NCBI GenBank assembly: GCA_022495995.1
Contig: JAFEMH010002496.1
Span: forward strand, 62,001-126,000
Length of the DNA stretch: 64,000 bases
From: Adenophora triphylla var. japonica
Lineage: Eukaryota > Streptophyta > Magnoliopsida > Asterales > Campanulaceae
Direction of reading: 5' to 3'
Shown: in pieces, positions 48,545 through 62,000 of the stretch
Position numbering within the stretch: the stretch's first letter is position 1
How the letters are laid out: the number at the start of each line of letters is the position of its first letter
Program-made: the position numbers and the translations under genes
The notes under the pieces: model-generated
What the model saw: the letters and a program-made list of their open reading frames with translations, nothing else
Told to the model about the DNA's origin: nothing
The model's database searches: none

Positions 48545-48957
48545 AATCTGGGGAGAAACGCGTTTCTCCGTCGCGTATGGAGAAATGGGGTTTGGTTTGT
48601 CGCGCGACATACTTAGCCACAACAACTGGATATCACTTCCTCAGTTTCTGGATATCCAGAACATTGCATATGGATATCCAGAAGCTTTGAAAAGGATATC
48701 CAGAAATCAAAATATTTTTTCTGGATATCCTTTCCAATGCTTCTGGATATCCATATTCAATGTTCTGGATATCCAGAAGCTTTGAATAGGATATCCAGAA
48801 AAAATATTTTAGTTTCTGGATATCCATATTCAATGTTCTGGATATCCAGAAGCTTTGAATAGGATATCTAGAAACTGGCTATGTATGTCGCGCGACAAAC
48901 CAAGCCCCGTTTCTCCATAAGGGACGGAGAAACGCGTTTCTCAGCAGACCTACTCAG
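48545..48957. mobile_element. Palindromic MITE-like insertion, about 410 bp
   Basis: Absent from copy B. The ends are inverted repeats of about 60 bp containing GAGAAACGCGTTTCTCCGT and TTTGTCGCGCGACATAC. The centre is built from repeated CTGGATATCCAGAA palindromes. No coding capacity. Exact borders and target duplication are uncertain. Confidence 0.8.
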
Positions 48958-48959
48958 AC

Positions 48960-50053
48960 GTACACTCAATCTAATCGACAGATGAAACAAAATTGGGATG
49001 TTAATAATTACTTGATTTCATAATATATTAAGAGTTTAGATGTAATTAACATATTACAATTCCGTAAATTTGAATTACAAACTTAAAAGCAACAAGACAC
49101 TTCATTTAGGTTTAGAATTGGGGTTGGCTTCTATCCCATACCGAAATGCACAATTACATGAATTGCAGATATCACTTTGTCTACTTGCTTTATAATCGAA
49201 AATAAAAAATTTCAGCAGCATAACCCCATGGTCTCCAAGTGCACGACGTAGACTAGGTCAATCAAACACTATCGATTAGAATCGATAGTATGTAATCAAC
49301 TATGTCTAGTATACACTAAACAATATGAACGCAATCGAAATATCTCAACTATCAACTATTCAAGTAATTTTAATAGACAAAGATGATATTTAAAAAATCA
49401 TATAATCGTGCATTTCAAGACTGTCCACAAAGGACAATTTATGAATCGATGACTACATGTTGACCTCAACATATAAGTTAAAGATTCTTAAACGGGTTTC
49501 TAAGCTTTTGTGTTTCAACCGTCACAACGTTACGTCGTAACATTAATTTTTATTCATTACCGTAAAATGCATAATTTTACAATAATGAATTAACACATAC
49601 ATCTATCACATTTTTTAAATTATTAATATTGTGAATAATTTTAAATATTAATATTTAATTCTTTATTGTAAAATATATAATTTTACAATGATGAATTAAC
49701 ATTTATGCACATCTGATTTTTTAAATAGTTAACATTTAAATAATAAATTTATTTTAATTTTTTATTTCTTGAGACCTTTAACTTTTTAATTGATCCGTGT
49801 CTTACAACATTATCAAATTATAATTTAATTTTATTTCGTTTGTTCGATTGCTTGATTGGGTATAAAAAGTTAGTATGTCTATAAAATATCAACAAGATTA
49901 ACAAGTTAACAGACAATAAATATATGGTTTAAATAAGTATATAAAACATATATCATAATTCATCACTAGATTCCTTTTGGTCCTTGAACTTGATTCCACA
50001 TCAAACACAACTCTGTGAAATACAATAAATTTAGGGTACAACTAATTAGCATT
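48960..50053. other. Non-coding upstream region of tnpD-like copy A
   Basis: AT-rich, closely matching 62797-63893. No gene seen. Confidence 0.7.
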
Positions 50054-50809
50054 TTCTACAGCATCAATAAGAAACCTCAATCTGAACCAAAAAGTGAAGC
50101 AAACTGAAAATGATTAAACTAATGAAGATCACACCAAAAAATAGTGATTCCGTCCGAAATAAACATTTTCAAATCTCCTTAAATAAACAAATTGAAATTC
50201 ATTTTGGCGGAGGAAAACCAAAAAGATAACAACTATAATGATCATTTTTTCAGGCCAAAATCTCATAAAATTAACAGATTGTCACAGTTGTGCATATGTA
50301 TATGTCAAAAATAAAGCAAAGAACAAATAATGTAGCATTTGATATGATACAAAATTAAGGACAAAAACAATAATGTATTGTTATATCTAACTCAAACAAC
50401 TGAACAAGTTTACAAAAACTAAAAGTAAAATTTAAAAAATTGGAAGTGGTAATCGAGGGTTTACATACCTTGAAACGATGCAAAGAAGTGGCAGTGGAGG
50501 AGGAGAGGAGTGGGTTGCTGTTAGTGGCAAAAGATGTAGAAGGGACGGCGGTGGAGTTGAGGGATAGATCTGAAGGGGAGATGCTGAGAGAGTAGATCTA
50601 GAGAAGAACACGGCGGCAATAGCTCAGTACGGTGAAGAGGGTGGACGGCGACAGCTTCGTGGCAGTGTGGAGAGGGTGGACGGCGGCAGCTCGATGTGTG
50701 AGACCGTGAGGGAAGAGAGAGAGATGAGAGATTGTGGTATAAGGAGAGAGAGATTTAGAGCGTAAACGTTTTTGGGGAGGGTTAATTTGTTTTTATATTT
50801 AACCTCAGC
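50054..50809 (-). promoter_or_regulatory. Promoter/first-exon-like region of the copy A CACTA element
   Basis: On the minus strand a CT-rich leader (GA-rich on plus, 50490-50760) followed by a donor-like AAGGTATGTAAACC (50458-50471 complement). It lies upstream of the tnpD-like gene and next to subterminal repeats, as in the other CACTA elements here. Confidence 0.4.
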
Positions 50810-51400
50810 AATGGAAATATTCCGCCGGTGAAATTAAATTTCAGCGTCGGAAGTAAATTCCGTCGGTAGAATTAACTATCACCGATGAAATAATTCTGCC
50901 GCTGGTAATTACTAAATCACGGGGATTGATGACTTGGCTCTGTTCACCGATGGAAATGGTATTCTGTCGGTGGTAATTTTTATTGAATTAATATCAGTAT
51001 TTTTATTTATATAAAACATTAAAATTATTTTAAATAAAATATAACAAAATAATTTCTAAAAAATAAATATAAGTCAGTAAATATTATTTTTGAAAAATAA
51101 ATAAATCATAAAATAAAATAAAATAAAAATAGAGATAAACAAATTAAAAAATAAATTAACACCAAGGGAATTATTCCGCCGTTGATAAATTAAAAAAAAT
51201 AATAAATAATAAATTAACACATACGGATTATTGTGTCGACCGTCGGTAATGTCGAAGTCCAGTCTAACAAATATTAGTGGCGGTATTGAAACGAATATTC
51301 GTTGAATATTCATTTTTAGCGAGGGAATATACCGGCGGAATTAAAATCAATCGGTAATTTCGGCACCAAATTTATTCCGTCGCTATAATATTAATTTGTT
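50810..51400. repeat. Subterminal repeats of the copy A CACTA element (CCGTCGGTAATT type)
   Basis: Many variants of ATTCCGCCGGTGAAAT, TTCCGTCGGTAGAAT and CACCGATGGAAAT in both orientations. They mark the promoter-side end of the element. No CACTA terminus is found; the repeat runs into (AAT)n. Confidence 0.65.
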
Positions 51401-51421
51401 ACAATACTTGTTATTAAAAAT

Positions 51422-51983
<562 letters not shown>

Positions 51984-52418
51984 CAACTCTTGACCTAGGA
52001 TGCTTCTAGAGAGAATATTACAACAAATATTGGAAGATATCTACAAGAATAGGAAACTAAATCAGAGATATGATATCTACAAATAATGGGAAACTAAATC
52101 AAAAAATATATACAAAGAATAATTATGAATCTTTTTGTATCTTATCACTTTCCTCGTGTTCATGGTCTTTGACTCGTATTCTTTTTTATCTGTGTATGTT
52201 TGTCATGGTTTGACCGTAATTTATGTTCAACTTATAGAAAGCTAATGTATATGTCAAGGAACATTGCTGCTTGCAATTGTTCTTCTTGTAAAGACATGGT
52301 GCAATGTTCGCTACTCTGATTATTTATAAAAAGCGTAAAAGTGTGACTTTATCACACTTAATGATGGGTCTGGGGCTTGTGCATGTCCTGTGTTTTATAG
52401 TACATGAGTTACATCATA
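51984..52418. other. Non-coding spacer
   Basis: No gene, repeat array or transposon end recognised, apart from a local duplication of GAAACTAAATCA-type phrases near 52045-52100. Confidence 0.5.
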
Positions 52419-52609
52419 CTCCTTCCCTCTGTCCCACAATAAATGTCGCATTTTCCATTTTGGTTTATCCCAAAATAAATGTTGTCCTACCAAATAAGGA
52501 AAGTGACTTAGTGCAATATTATCATTGCACAAGTAATGTACAAACTAGTAAAGCACCTTCTTTAAAACGTTGACAAGTAAATTGCGACGTTTATTATGGA
52601 CGGAGGGAG
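52419..52609. mobile_element. Stowaway-type MITE, 191 bp, TSD TA
   Basis: CTCCTTCCCTCTGTCCCACA at the left and an inverted GGACGGAGGGAG end at the right, both next to TA. The left terminus has two extra T, so the copy is somewhat diverged. It lies about 220 bp beyond the NIP stop codon. Confidence 0.85.
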
Positions 52610-52828
52610 TATGATAACATGATTTACATATTATAATAACACGAGTTACATTTTACTAGCATAAGAGAACATTATAGTAACATGACTTGCATCCTATAGT
52701 AAAGGTTTCAGACTTATGTTACAAAACTGCATTTAGTACAAGAACATCAGCTTACATTCAGAAAGTTGTGCTAATTCCTGCAGGCTCATTGTAGCAATTT
52801 GCTTTTAAGTACGTAACTTTATATTATT

Positions 52829-53938
52829 TCATAGAGAACTGAGAGGATCTTTTGGTTCGACCTGGACTTGGTTGCTCCTCAAACGACGAAGATTGAATGA
52901 TAATGAAGGTAGTGAGATTGCATGAACCGGCTGGTCTGATAACCGAATAAATTTATACAACCATGCCCCTGATAGTGTTCCCGTTACAGGTCCAACAATA
53001 TAAACCCAAAGTCCTTTGTAATATTCACTGGCTATTGCTGGTCCAATCGTCCTTGCAGGGTTCATTGAACCTCCTGATACTGGTCTGCAAGATTGTCGAG
53101 AAGCATTAATTTTGGGATGGAGGGAGTATACATAATGTATTTACCAAACAATTTACCCTGCTAAGATGGATGTAATGCAAACAGCTGACCCGACTGCAAT
53201 TCCTGCAAGCTCCCCTATCTGAAAACTTGGATTAGTAAATGAAGAAAGTAAAAGCTAGGGACGAAAGATATTTCTTACAGCTTTAGTGTCTGTTGCAACA
53301 GCAGAGGTGACAAACATCATGGAGAAAGTGACGATAACCTCCATGATAAGAGCTTGAACGTCTGTCCCTGAAGGTGATGTTGTGCCTAGATGTTTGATTG
53401 GGTGCAGTAATATCCTCAGTGCAAATGAAGCAGAAATGGATCCTGTAAGTTGCGCCACTGCATATACAGGAACCTGCAAATTGGAAAAGAAGGAGTATAT
53501 AATATTGCTCTTCATTATCGTAAGGGTACATGACAGATAAGGGGTCTAAAGTTTAGGGGTCATAGTTGCAACTTGTTTCTATACTATGTGATAACTTTCG
53601 TGCATAATTCTAAATCGTAACAATCCACACATATCAATTAATTATAATCAGCTGCAAGTAGAAAATGGACCTGCTTCCAGGGGAAGTGTCGGACGGCGGC
53701 GAAAGCGAAGGTGACGGCCGGGTTCATGTGGGCACCGGAGATATGTCCAACAGCATAGATCATAACGGTAACAATAAGTCCACCAACCAGAGAAGCTCCA
53801 AGCTTTGACACCTTCTGTTCATCACTTGCGCTCAGCGCTGCGGCCCCACATGTCACAAACACCAGTAGGAACGTTGCTATTATCTCCGCCACCACCTGTC
53901 ATTTCAACCACCTATCCATTCACAAATTATACCCATCA

Positions 53939-53969
<31 letters not shown>

Positions 53970-54460
53970 TACTAGGATTAGATTTTCTATACTCCGTATT
54001 ACTTTGTGTATTTTGTGTAACACATTCTATACAACAATTAGTGATCATATGATTCATATATTAGGAATGACAACATAATAATGAAACTATATATGTATAC
54101 GAAATACCACATTCAATGCACATGAGATGTATTCATAAACCCAAGCCAAGGTTAAACTCCCAAAATGATACCATAAAGTTGTCACGCCCTAAACTGAGAC
54201 GTGGGCGTGGGCGTGAAAGCTGGATGACTTACCTTTCTGAGAAAGCCAGGAGGGTAATGATTCCGGTAAATTTGGAAGACATCACATGATAGAGTGTCGA
54301 TTGACTTTGAGATTTCTGGGTTTTGTTGTGGTTCAGGGACAGAAGTGGAGATCATGGTTAAGTTTTCGGGATTTTGATGTGGTGGGATTGTTGCTGCCAT
54401 GTTTTTGGTTGGTCTTTCTATGTTGATGAAAGATTGACCCAAAATGAAGGAGCAAGTCAC
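52829..54460 (-). CDS. NIP aquaporin, silicic-acid channel type (NIP2/Lsi1-like), five exons
   Basis: Predicted membrane channel for silicic acid and similar small uncharged solutes. Exons 54460-54233, 53895-53671, 53473-53279, 53218-53157 and 53084-52829 join in frame with GT-AG borders into 321 residues; starting at the second ATG (54400) gives 301, nearer the family norm. Both NPA motifs are present (HMNPAVT in exon 2, SMNPAR in exon 5) with exactly 108 residues between them. Aligning to the rice Lsi1 pattern gives Gly, Ser (in CITS), Gly and Arg (in NPAR) at the selectivity positions. The GSGR filter and 108-residue spacing are the published marks of silicon-permeable NIPs. No stop or frameshift is seen. 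A TATA element lies about 80 bp upstream of the first ATG, and two transposon-like insertions lie in the upstream region. Permeability itself is inferred. Confidence 0.92.
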
Positions 54461-54536
54461 TTCTTTCCTCGGAATTTAGATGGTTCCTAGGACTCAAGGA
54501 GAGGCTTATTTTTGGAAAGGTCTAGGTCTAATGTCT

Positions 54537-54548
54537 GTATATATATAG
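54537..54548 (-). promoter_or_regulatory. TATA box of the NIP gene
   Basis: CTATATATATAC on the minus strand about 80 bp upstream of ATG 54460. It is conserved in copy A (22208-22220). Confidence 0.5.
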
Positions 54549-54549
54549 A

Positions 54550-54705
54550 ACTAGTAAAAGCCCGTGTCCGAGGACACGTGGTATTTTTTTAATTAAAAGT
54601 GAGGACAAAATGGGAAAGGGACAACTTTGGAAGGGTAAAATGGGGAAAAAACTTTTGACACTATTCATACAACTATTCATCCCACTTCCCTCATTTATAC
54701 TATAG
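54550..54705. mobile_element. Small insertion (about 155 bp) in the NIP promoter, unclassified
   Basis: Copy A runs TATATATAGAATTCTTG without it. The insert starts CTAGTAAAAGCCCGTG and ends near TTATACTATAG; TAGA on both sides may be the target duplication. It carries a G-box, CACGTG, at 54575-54580 within a small hairpin (GTGTCCGAGGACAC). Confidence 0.75.
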
Positions 54706-54900
54706 ATTCTTGTTGAATTGCTTATAAGTTAGGTTTATCATTATATATACTCCATTCTTACTTACCAAAATGAATGACCATGCGGACAATTTTAAAAGGT
54801 TGACATTTTATTGTAAATATGCATAAATATTTTTGGTATCATGGATCAAACTTTTAGTTTTGCAACTATTAAATGAGATATGGAAAAAAAAATGAAAATA
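54706..54900. other. Upstream region of the NIP gene
   Basis: Matches copy A at 22221-22440; nothing else recognised. Confidence 0.5.
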
Positions 54901-55254
54901 CTCCCTCCATCCCACTTCAATTGAGCCACTTTCCTTTTTGGGACGTCCCACTACAAATGAGTCATTCCATAAATGAAAAGAAGTGAACAGTGTTTCGGAC
55001 ATTTATACCATCATAATGTTTATATATTTACAAAAAACCATTCATATTACCCTTATAATTTTAACATATTTACAAAAAAACCAATCATTAACTTACTATT
55101 CCTTCCACACATTCTCTCTTATTAAATATTTTTAACTTTTACATTCCCTCTCCTCTAATCTTCTACCCACTTTCAATTCTTTACTCATTTTAAGAAAAAA
55201 ATCTTAAAAAGCGTGCAAAGATGCCATGGCTCAATTGAAGTGGGATGGAGGGAG
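54901..55254. mobile_element. Stowaway-type MITE, 354 bp, TSD TA, private to copy B
   Basis: CTCCCTCCATCCCACTTCAA and its inverted copy, flanked by TA at 54899-54900 and 55255-55256. Copy A reads GAAAATATCATTTAGG across the empty site. Confidence 0.95.
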
Positions 55255-56395
55255 TATCATTTAGGGACAAAAAAATTGTTCATTTTAAAAAAATTATTTT
55301 AGAACTAAGATGTATGTATACAAGGGAAGAGAGGTACACCATTTGTTTTCTGAAAGTGTAAAAGATATTTTTTTCTTCTTTTGAAACACAAATAAAAAGT
55401 ATTGTAGATAATTAAATATACAACACTATTGTGCACAATTGTTGTATTTGATATAAATTTACAAACCAACAACAATCTTCTCTTTAAAACTCAAACCCAC
55501 CACCATAACCAACACCCACCACCATGGCCAAAATTGGAGGGAAGAGGATGATCGGAGGAAGGTAGGGGAGGGATTGCCAGAGGAGAGGAAGTGATAGAGA
55601 TATATCAAATCACAATTATATATTATGTTTCCCTATTATAATATGTTAGTGTAAAACGCAGATGATATCCTAAGTAATTTCAGCTGTTTCCAAATGATAT
55701 CCCAGATGATTTCCTGTGCTGGAATTTTAATTGAACATTTCTTGATTAATTGTTTATGTACTAATGTGCTAATATGATCTATTTAGTATATGTTGTAAAT
55801 TCATATTTCAGGTTACAATATGATAGATGAATGAACTAAAAACGTGGAGGAATTTGGAAAAGAGAAAGTTATGCATAAAAATCGTTTTATGCATAAGCCT
55901 TGTTTGTGTCAACAACTTCAAAAAACGTGGAAGACCAAGTCAAGGGAGATTGTTGCTGCTTATTATAGAGTACAAGGCTGAGAAAGCTTGGGTGTACAAG
56001 GCCATAAAGCGTGGACTTGGAGAGCAAGGTTTCGGTTGCTAGAAAAGGGGAAATGGAGCTAACAATTCCCACGAAGTAAGGAGCAAGCTCAGCCACTTCC
56101 CCACTCTCCCTTAACGTCCAAGATAGCCCCAAGGCTGTTTGTTTGAGTAGCCTTCAAAACGCTTGAAGACTATAAATATGCATTAAAGGAGGCACTTGAA
56201 TATATGCCAATTACACACATCAGACCTTCAAGCATATAGAGATAAAGCTCTTTGTTTGGTTCGATTTTTTCCATCCTCCCATACAATATTTCACACTTGA
56301 TTACCTTGGTTTCAAGTTGTGTGTTGGCTAGGATTGGAATTCGTTCTTTATCTCTTATTCCATAGAAATTACATTGTAATTTCTATGAATCTGTC
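55255..56395. other. Non-coding spacer with promoter-like (possible solo LTR) stretch and palindrome
   Basis: Counterpart of 22440-23575. TATAAATA at 56171 on the plus strand; perfect 12-bp arms around one base at 56362-56386. No gene recognised. Confidence 0.45.
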
Positions 56396-58704
56396 TCCTC
56401 TCGAAACTGCGCAACATGTGCCTGAGCCTCCGCAGCCTTTTCCTAAGCCTCCGCAGCTTGTGCCCTAGCCTCCACAGCCACACGTCTCTCCTAAGCCAAG
56501 CTTGCCTCCAGAGAGTCAATCCTCGAAGCATACTGAGGATCGGGCCTTAAAACATCCGCGCGATGGCCGGTCGATGACGATGGGCATTACAGCCCGCGAT
56601 CCCCCATCCCTAATACTCGGTCTCCTCTCTTTAGATGTCTATCTCTGAGGTGACCGCATGCAAAAGATCAGGCACGTATGGAACGGGCTGGCTGGGAGGA
56701 GTACCTTCAGGAGCAACGGCGGCTTGGTTTGTATTCTGTCAAAATAAAACAAACAAATATAATCATATACACAATATACATAAATAAATTTGCATATCAA
56801 AAATCAAGTCATTTAATGATAGTTTACTTACAAAGGCCAATGCAGATCGATCATCAACCCACTGCGAAGGTTGATTGGCGGATGTAGGAGTTCTAACATG
56901 CGTGCTAACGAACACTTCCAAAAAACCGACATCAGCACCATGTTCCTTTTCATATAATCATTAAAACAAACAAATATAATCATATGTTTAAACTGCTTGG
57001 TTTGTTTTACATAGATAATTCATATATATAGGAGGATATGTGTCCCTTTTATAAGAAGGTACTAGATTCACCTTCGCTATCTATCTTGCCACAATGTGCA
57101 CTTACCATATTATAGAGTCGACACTAAGGTTATTCATGTATTTCTTATCATTTACACTAACACCCACCAACAACGTGCATACAACTATATTGTTTGGTTT
57201 CAAAGTCAATTAAACTAAATCCATGGATTTCTTAGCATCAACATGGCTCCCTATCTAACATACGTACATAAACCGATTTTAAAGCATGCATACACTACAT
57301 TTAAACTAACACCCCATGTATGCCTTATCATTTCCACTAACACCCACCAACAACGTCCATACAACCGTCCTGTTCGGTTTCAAATTCAATTAAACTAAAA
57401 CCATGGATTTCATAGCATCAACATGGCTCCCCAACTAACATACGTATATAAACTGATTTCAAAGCATGCATACATTACATTTAAAACCCCATGTATTTCT
57501 TATCTTTTACAATAACACCCACCAACAACGTGCATACAACCGTCATGTTTTGTTTCAAAGTCAATTAAACTAAAATCATGGATTTCATAGCATCAACATG
57601 ACTCCCAAGCTAACGTACGTATATAATTTGATTCCAAAGCAAGCATACACTATATTTAAACTAACATATATACCATACACTTATGATGCTCGGCGGGGTT
57701 GATCGTCCCCATTGTATGCTTTGTCGCCGACGCCGAGGAGCTCGCTCTATTTGCCCGAGCCTGTTGGGCTTTCATTAACCCCCCTCCGACCCCCAATATT
57801 CGCAAAATCTATGAAACACCTCCTCGGTCATCCAAGTCGGTGTCTCGGGCGCTAATCCCTTCTCCAGCCGCTGAATATAAAATTTAGACTTCGTGGTACC
57901 TATTAAAAATACGAATATCTCGTAAACATATAATGATAACATTATAAAATTAAAAGAGTATAATCATTGTTAATTAAATTAATTAAGGATAGATGAATAT
58001 GTTACCAATATGATCCCGAAATAACTTCTGACACTATTGCATGAAAATATGTTTAACCATCCTCTCTTCGATGTCCTCAGCCCATGTAAATTTCAACTAC
58101 AACATATAATGATAACATTATAAAATTAAAAGAATATAATCATTGTTAATTATAACATTTTAATAACAAACTAACATTTAGGTTTTAAATAAAAGCCAAT
58201 AACACATTACCTTAAACTCCTCCCGAGCATACTCCTTCTCCTCATGTGGCAATGATTTCCAGTTGGGCCAAAACAGGTGCATGACCCGAGACCGGCAATA
58301 CTGCCCAATCCTTGTCCCGGGGATAGGGTATGCACCGACAAACCTGTCAAGTATATTTATACAATAACATTTTAACTTAAATAATGAATTATATATAAAA
58401 CAAAAAGGAACCAACTTATATCAAATTAATGAATAGTTACTTACTGTGCATAATGTGACGGTATCTGGAGAAACGCCCTCCCCTCAAAATCGACAGGAGT
58501 AGGACTCATAGTAGTACCAGCCCAAGAGGAGGAGCTGGTACTACTATGTGTAGGGTCGGCATCACCGGCGCCGGTAGCACCGGTATCAGATCGGGACGGT
58601 TGCATCCTAGTAATAGATGTGTACAACAGGCCTGTCTTCCTGCTCGCTCTACTATAACTCTTATCTAAATACACTAAAAATATTAAAATATAAAACTTTA
58701 ACAA
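56396..58704 (-). pseudogene. CACTA tnpA-like gene (Plant transposase, Ptta/En/Spm type), copy B
   Basis: Minus-strand exons: 58704-58441 (Ser/Thr-rich, then FEGRAFLQIPSHYAQ); 58350-58210 (VGAYPIPGTRIGQYCRSRVM, FWPNWKSLPHEEKEYA); 58090-58020 (AEDIEERMVKHIFMQ with a stop after it); 57875-57690 (TPTWMTEEVFHRFCEYWGS); 56960-56830 (VFVSTHVRTPT, QWVDDRSALAF); 56740-56400 (proline-rich, then a degraded coiled coil with stops). This is the tnpA-type DNA-binding partner, downstream of the tnpD-like gene in the same orientation. Confidence 0.65.
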
Positions 58705-59037
58705 TAGGAAACAATATAATAATAGATCTACTTAAAATAAATTTAAAGTTTTAATAATCTAAAGCATTAACAATACATCTAAATACACTAAATATTAAAA
58801 TTTAAAACTTTAAGGATAGGAAACAATATAATAACAGATCTTCTTAAAATAAATTTAAAATTCTAATAATCTAAAGCATTCACAATACATCTAAATACAC
58901 TAAAAATATTAAAATATAAAACTTTAACAATAGAAAACAATATATTAACAGATCTTCTTAAAATAAAATTAAAGTTCTAAAAATCTAAAGCATTCAATTT
59001 ACATCTAAATACACTAAAAATATAAAACTTTAAACTA
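58664..59037. repeat. Minisatellite between the two CACTA genes, copy B
   Basis: CTAAATACACTAAAAATATT-type starts near 58667, 58780, 58895 and 59007, unit about 113 bp; counterpart of 25823-26210. Confidence 0.8.
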
Positions 59038-62000
59038 TTATGAATCTTCGCCCCCATCCTCATCACTGGACTCTGAATTACTACAAAACTTAAGTTCTTC
59101 ATATTCGTCTTCATACTCTGATGAATCAAACTCTGATTCGAGGTCCTCTTCCTCTGATTCATTAATTTCAATGTACGCGAGATGACCTGAATGAGGCAGA
59201 GGAGGTGGCAAATTCACTGGTAAGAAATCCTCCTAAGGTTCATCAACATTTTGAGGAATATGAGTGACATCATCTAATTGATGATTAGCCGATGAAACAT
59301 TAGGTGGCACTGACATTTCATCCTCTTGATAGGGTGTCTCTAATGACGACTCTGTAGTTGAATGTTCTTCACCTTGTCGAGTCTCCGACGAGGGTAGGGT
59401 GTCATGTATACCTTTTGTGCTTGAGATGCTAAGATGAAGACGTCATCGCCAACATGTCTTGACGAGTCCTTTATATCGGCAAGGTCAAATATGGCGTGCT
59501 TCTTAACACCTCGTACATCATCTCGCCACTCACAATTGAACAAGACAACGTTGTTTTCACCCAAATACTCCACCTAGACTACTTCATTCAGGACACCATA
59601 ATAATAAAGGTTTCCTTTAAGATTCACACATCTATTCCACGATAATTTAGAGTCCACAAAAGTTTTGGAATGAAACACATAGCCATTCACGAAATAACCG
59701 TTGTATAATTTAATGTTCAAATACGGAGTTGCTGCTAAATGGCTTAACCTCACAGCTTTGGCATCACCCGGATGTTCAGTTATCTATAAGACAATATGTA
59801 ACCAATTTAATAACATTTTAAGATTGAATGTTTAAAAAAGTGTATAGAATAAATTTGAATGAAATGAAATATTTACATATTTCCTTAGCCAGTTTGGAAA
59901 TTCTTTGTCTGCCCTTATTGCGATGAGTTCTGGAGATAAATCCTGAGCTAAATCCTAAAACATTCTGCAATACGGTTAAACAAGGCATTTTATATGCAGG
60001 TAATTAAACATGCATAATTTAATCGACGAGGCATAGACATAACATCAATGACTTACTTGACATATTTTTCAACCTCGTCACAGTTAAGAAGAACATAGAG
60101 TGAGACCGCGGAAAACTCTTTAGCGGTTAACATACGCGTACCAACCCGTTTGTCGAGGAACCGACTAGGGGATGAATATACAGAGATGCTTCCATTAGAC
60201 ACAGGGCAACCACTATCGTAATTGTGGCCAACCCTAGTCAATCTCGTATCAACATCAGGATGAAAATATGTTCCGACAAAGGCAACAATCTCATATATAA
60301 TAACAGCCTCTGAAATTGAGGTCTCGACCATGGCCTTATTGCTCATCTTCCTTTTCAATATGCCTAGATACCTAAAAGTCATTTGTAGATTAAAACATAA
60401 ATAATGTTAAAGAAGGTATTTTTTTAACGCTCAAATTATTTAGAATTATAATAAATTCAATTACCTCTCAAATGGATACATCCATCTGCATTGAACTGGA
60501 CCACTGACTCTAGCTTCGTATGCCACGTGGACCGGTAAATGCTCCATAGAATCAAAGAACCAAAGAGAAAATATCTTCTCAAGTTTGCACAAAGTCACTA
60601 CGATGATCTCCTCAAGCTTTTTCATATGATCAACACGTAGTGTGGTCGATGTTAACGCTCGGAAAAACTCGCGTAACTCTGTTAACGCCACCCAGATATT
60701 GTGAGGCAAGAGATCCATGAGAGCAATCGAAAGTAGTCTATCCAACAAAATGTGGCAAACATGACCCTTCAAACCCTGCACTTTCCCCTCCTCTACATTG
60801 ACTCTATTACCAATGTTAGATGCATAACCATATGGAAGCTTTAAATCCTTGAGCCATTTCAGGAGGAGGTGTTTATTTTCCTTTGTAAGCACGTATTGAG
60901 CCACCGGTTTCACTGCTTTACTATTGACCTCAGACAACTCTAAGGACGACCGCTTACAGATTTCCTTAAGGTCCATTCGACCTTTGACTGTGTCTTTAGT
61001 TGTTGCCTTGAAATCCATCAACGTGTTTAAAACATTATCGAATACATTCTTCTCATTGTGCATCACGTCAATGTTATGTCGAATGAGATTTGTTTTCCAG
61101 TATGGAAACTCCCAAAATATACTCCTCTTGGTCCAATTATGGGAAGTCCTAAACCCTTATATTTTTCTCTTCGAGAACTTTTTCCCCATCGAGGATTGGG
61201 CAATCTAGATACCTCGCTATAGACCGCGTCACCACTCAAACGAATCGGGGGCTCATCATAGTCATACTTATTCTTTTTAAACGCATTCTTCTGGGTCGTG
61301 AAAAGGTGGTCCTCTGGAAAAAAATTTCTATGAAAATCGAACAAACATGGTTTTCCAGAGTGCTTGAGCGTGAAAAACATTGTGTCACTCATACAATACG
61401 GACAGGCCAACTTCCCATGGGTGCTCCAACCCGATAACATCCCATATGCAGGGAAGTCATTATCTGTCCACATCAACGTAGCCTTCAGGCTGAAATTCTC
61501 TCGCTTGAAAGCATCCCACGTTTCGACCCCATCCTCCGAAAGCTGTTTCAATTCGTCCATCAAAGGTCGGAGATAGACATAAATGTTCCTCCCAGGGCTA
61601 TTTGGTCCGGGGATGAATAACGACAAGAACATGTAGGGATCACTCATACACAATCAGGGGGAAGATTGTAGACAGTGGCTAAAACCGGCCAACAAGTATA
61701 AGATTTGGCCCAGTGCCAAATGGATTGAAACCATCAGAGCAGATGCATAACCGTATATTTCTTACTTCAGACCCAAAGTCAGGATAAGTATTATCAAAGT
61801 GTTTCTATGCCTCCCCATCACTAGGATGAATTAACACACCCTCTTCACGCAAACTTTCCTTATGCCAACGCATTGCTTCTACAGAAGATTTAGACACGTA
61901 GAGGCGTTGCAATCTTGGAATCAACGGCATGTAACGCAACTGCTTATATGGATTGTTTTTCTTGTGTTTTGAACTACCCCTCCGATTTTGCTTATATCTA

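Larger units (their letters stand above)
47508..50053. repeat. Segmental duplication copy A, right part
   Basis: Matches 61770-63893, except for the insertion at about 48545-48957. Beyond 50053 and 63893 (both ATTAGCATT) the copies diverge completely. Confidence 0.92.
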
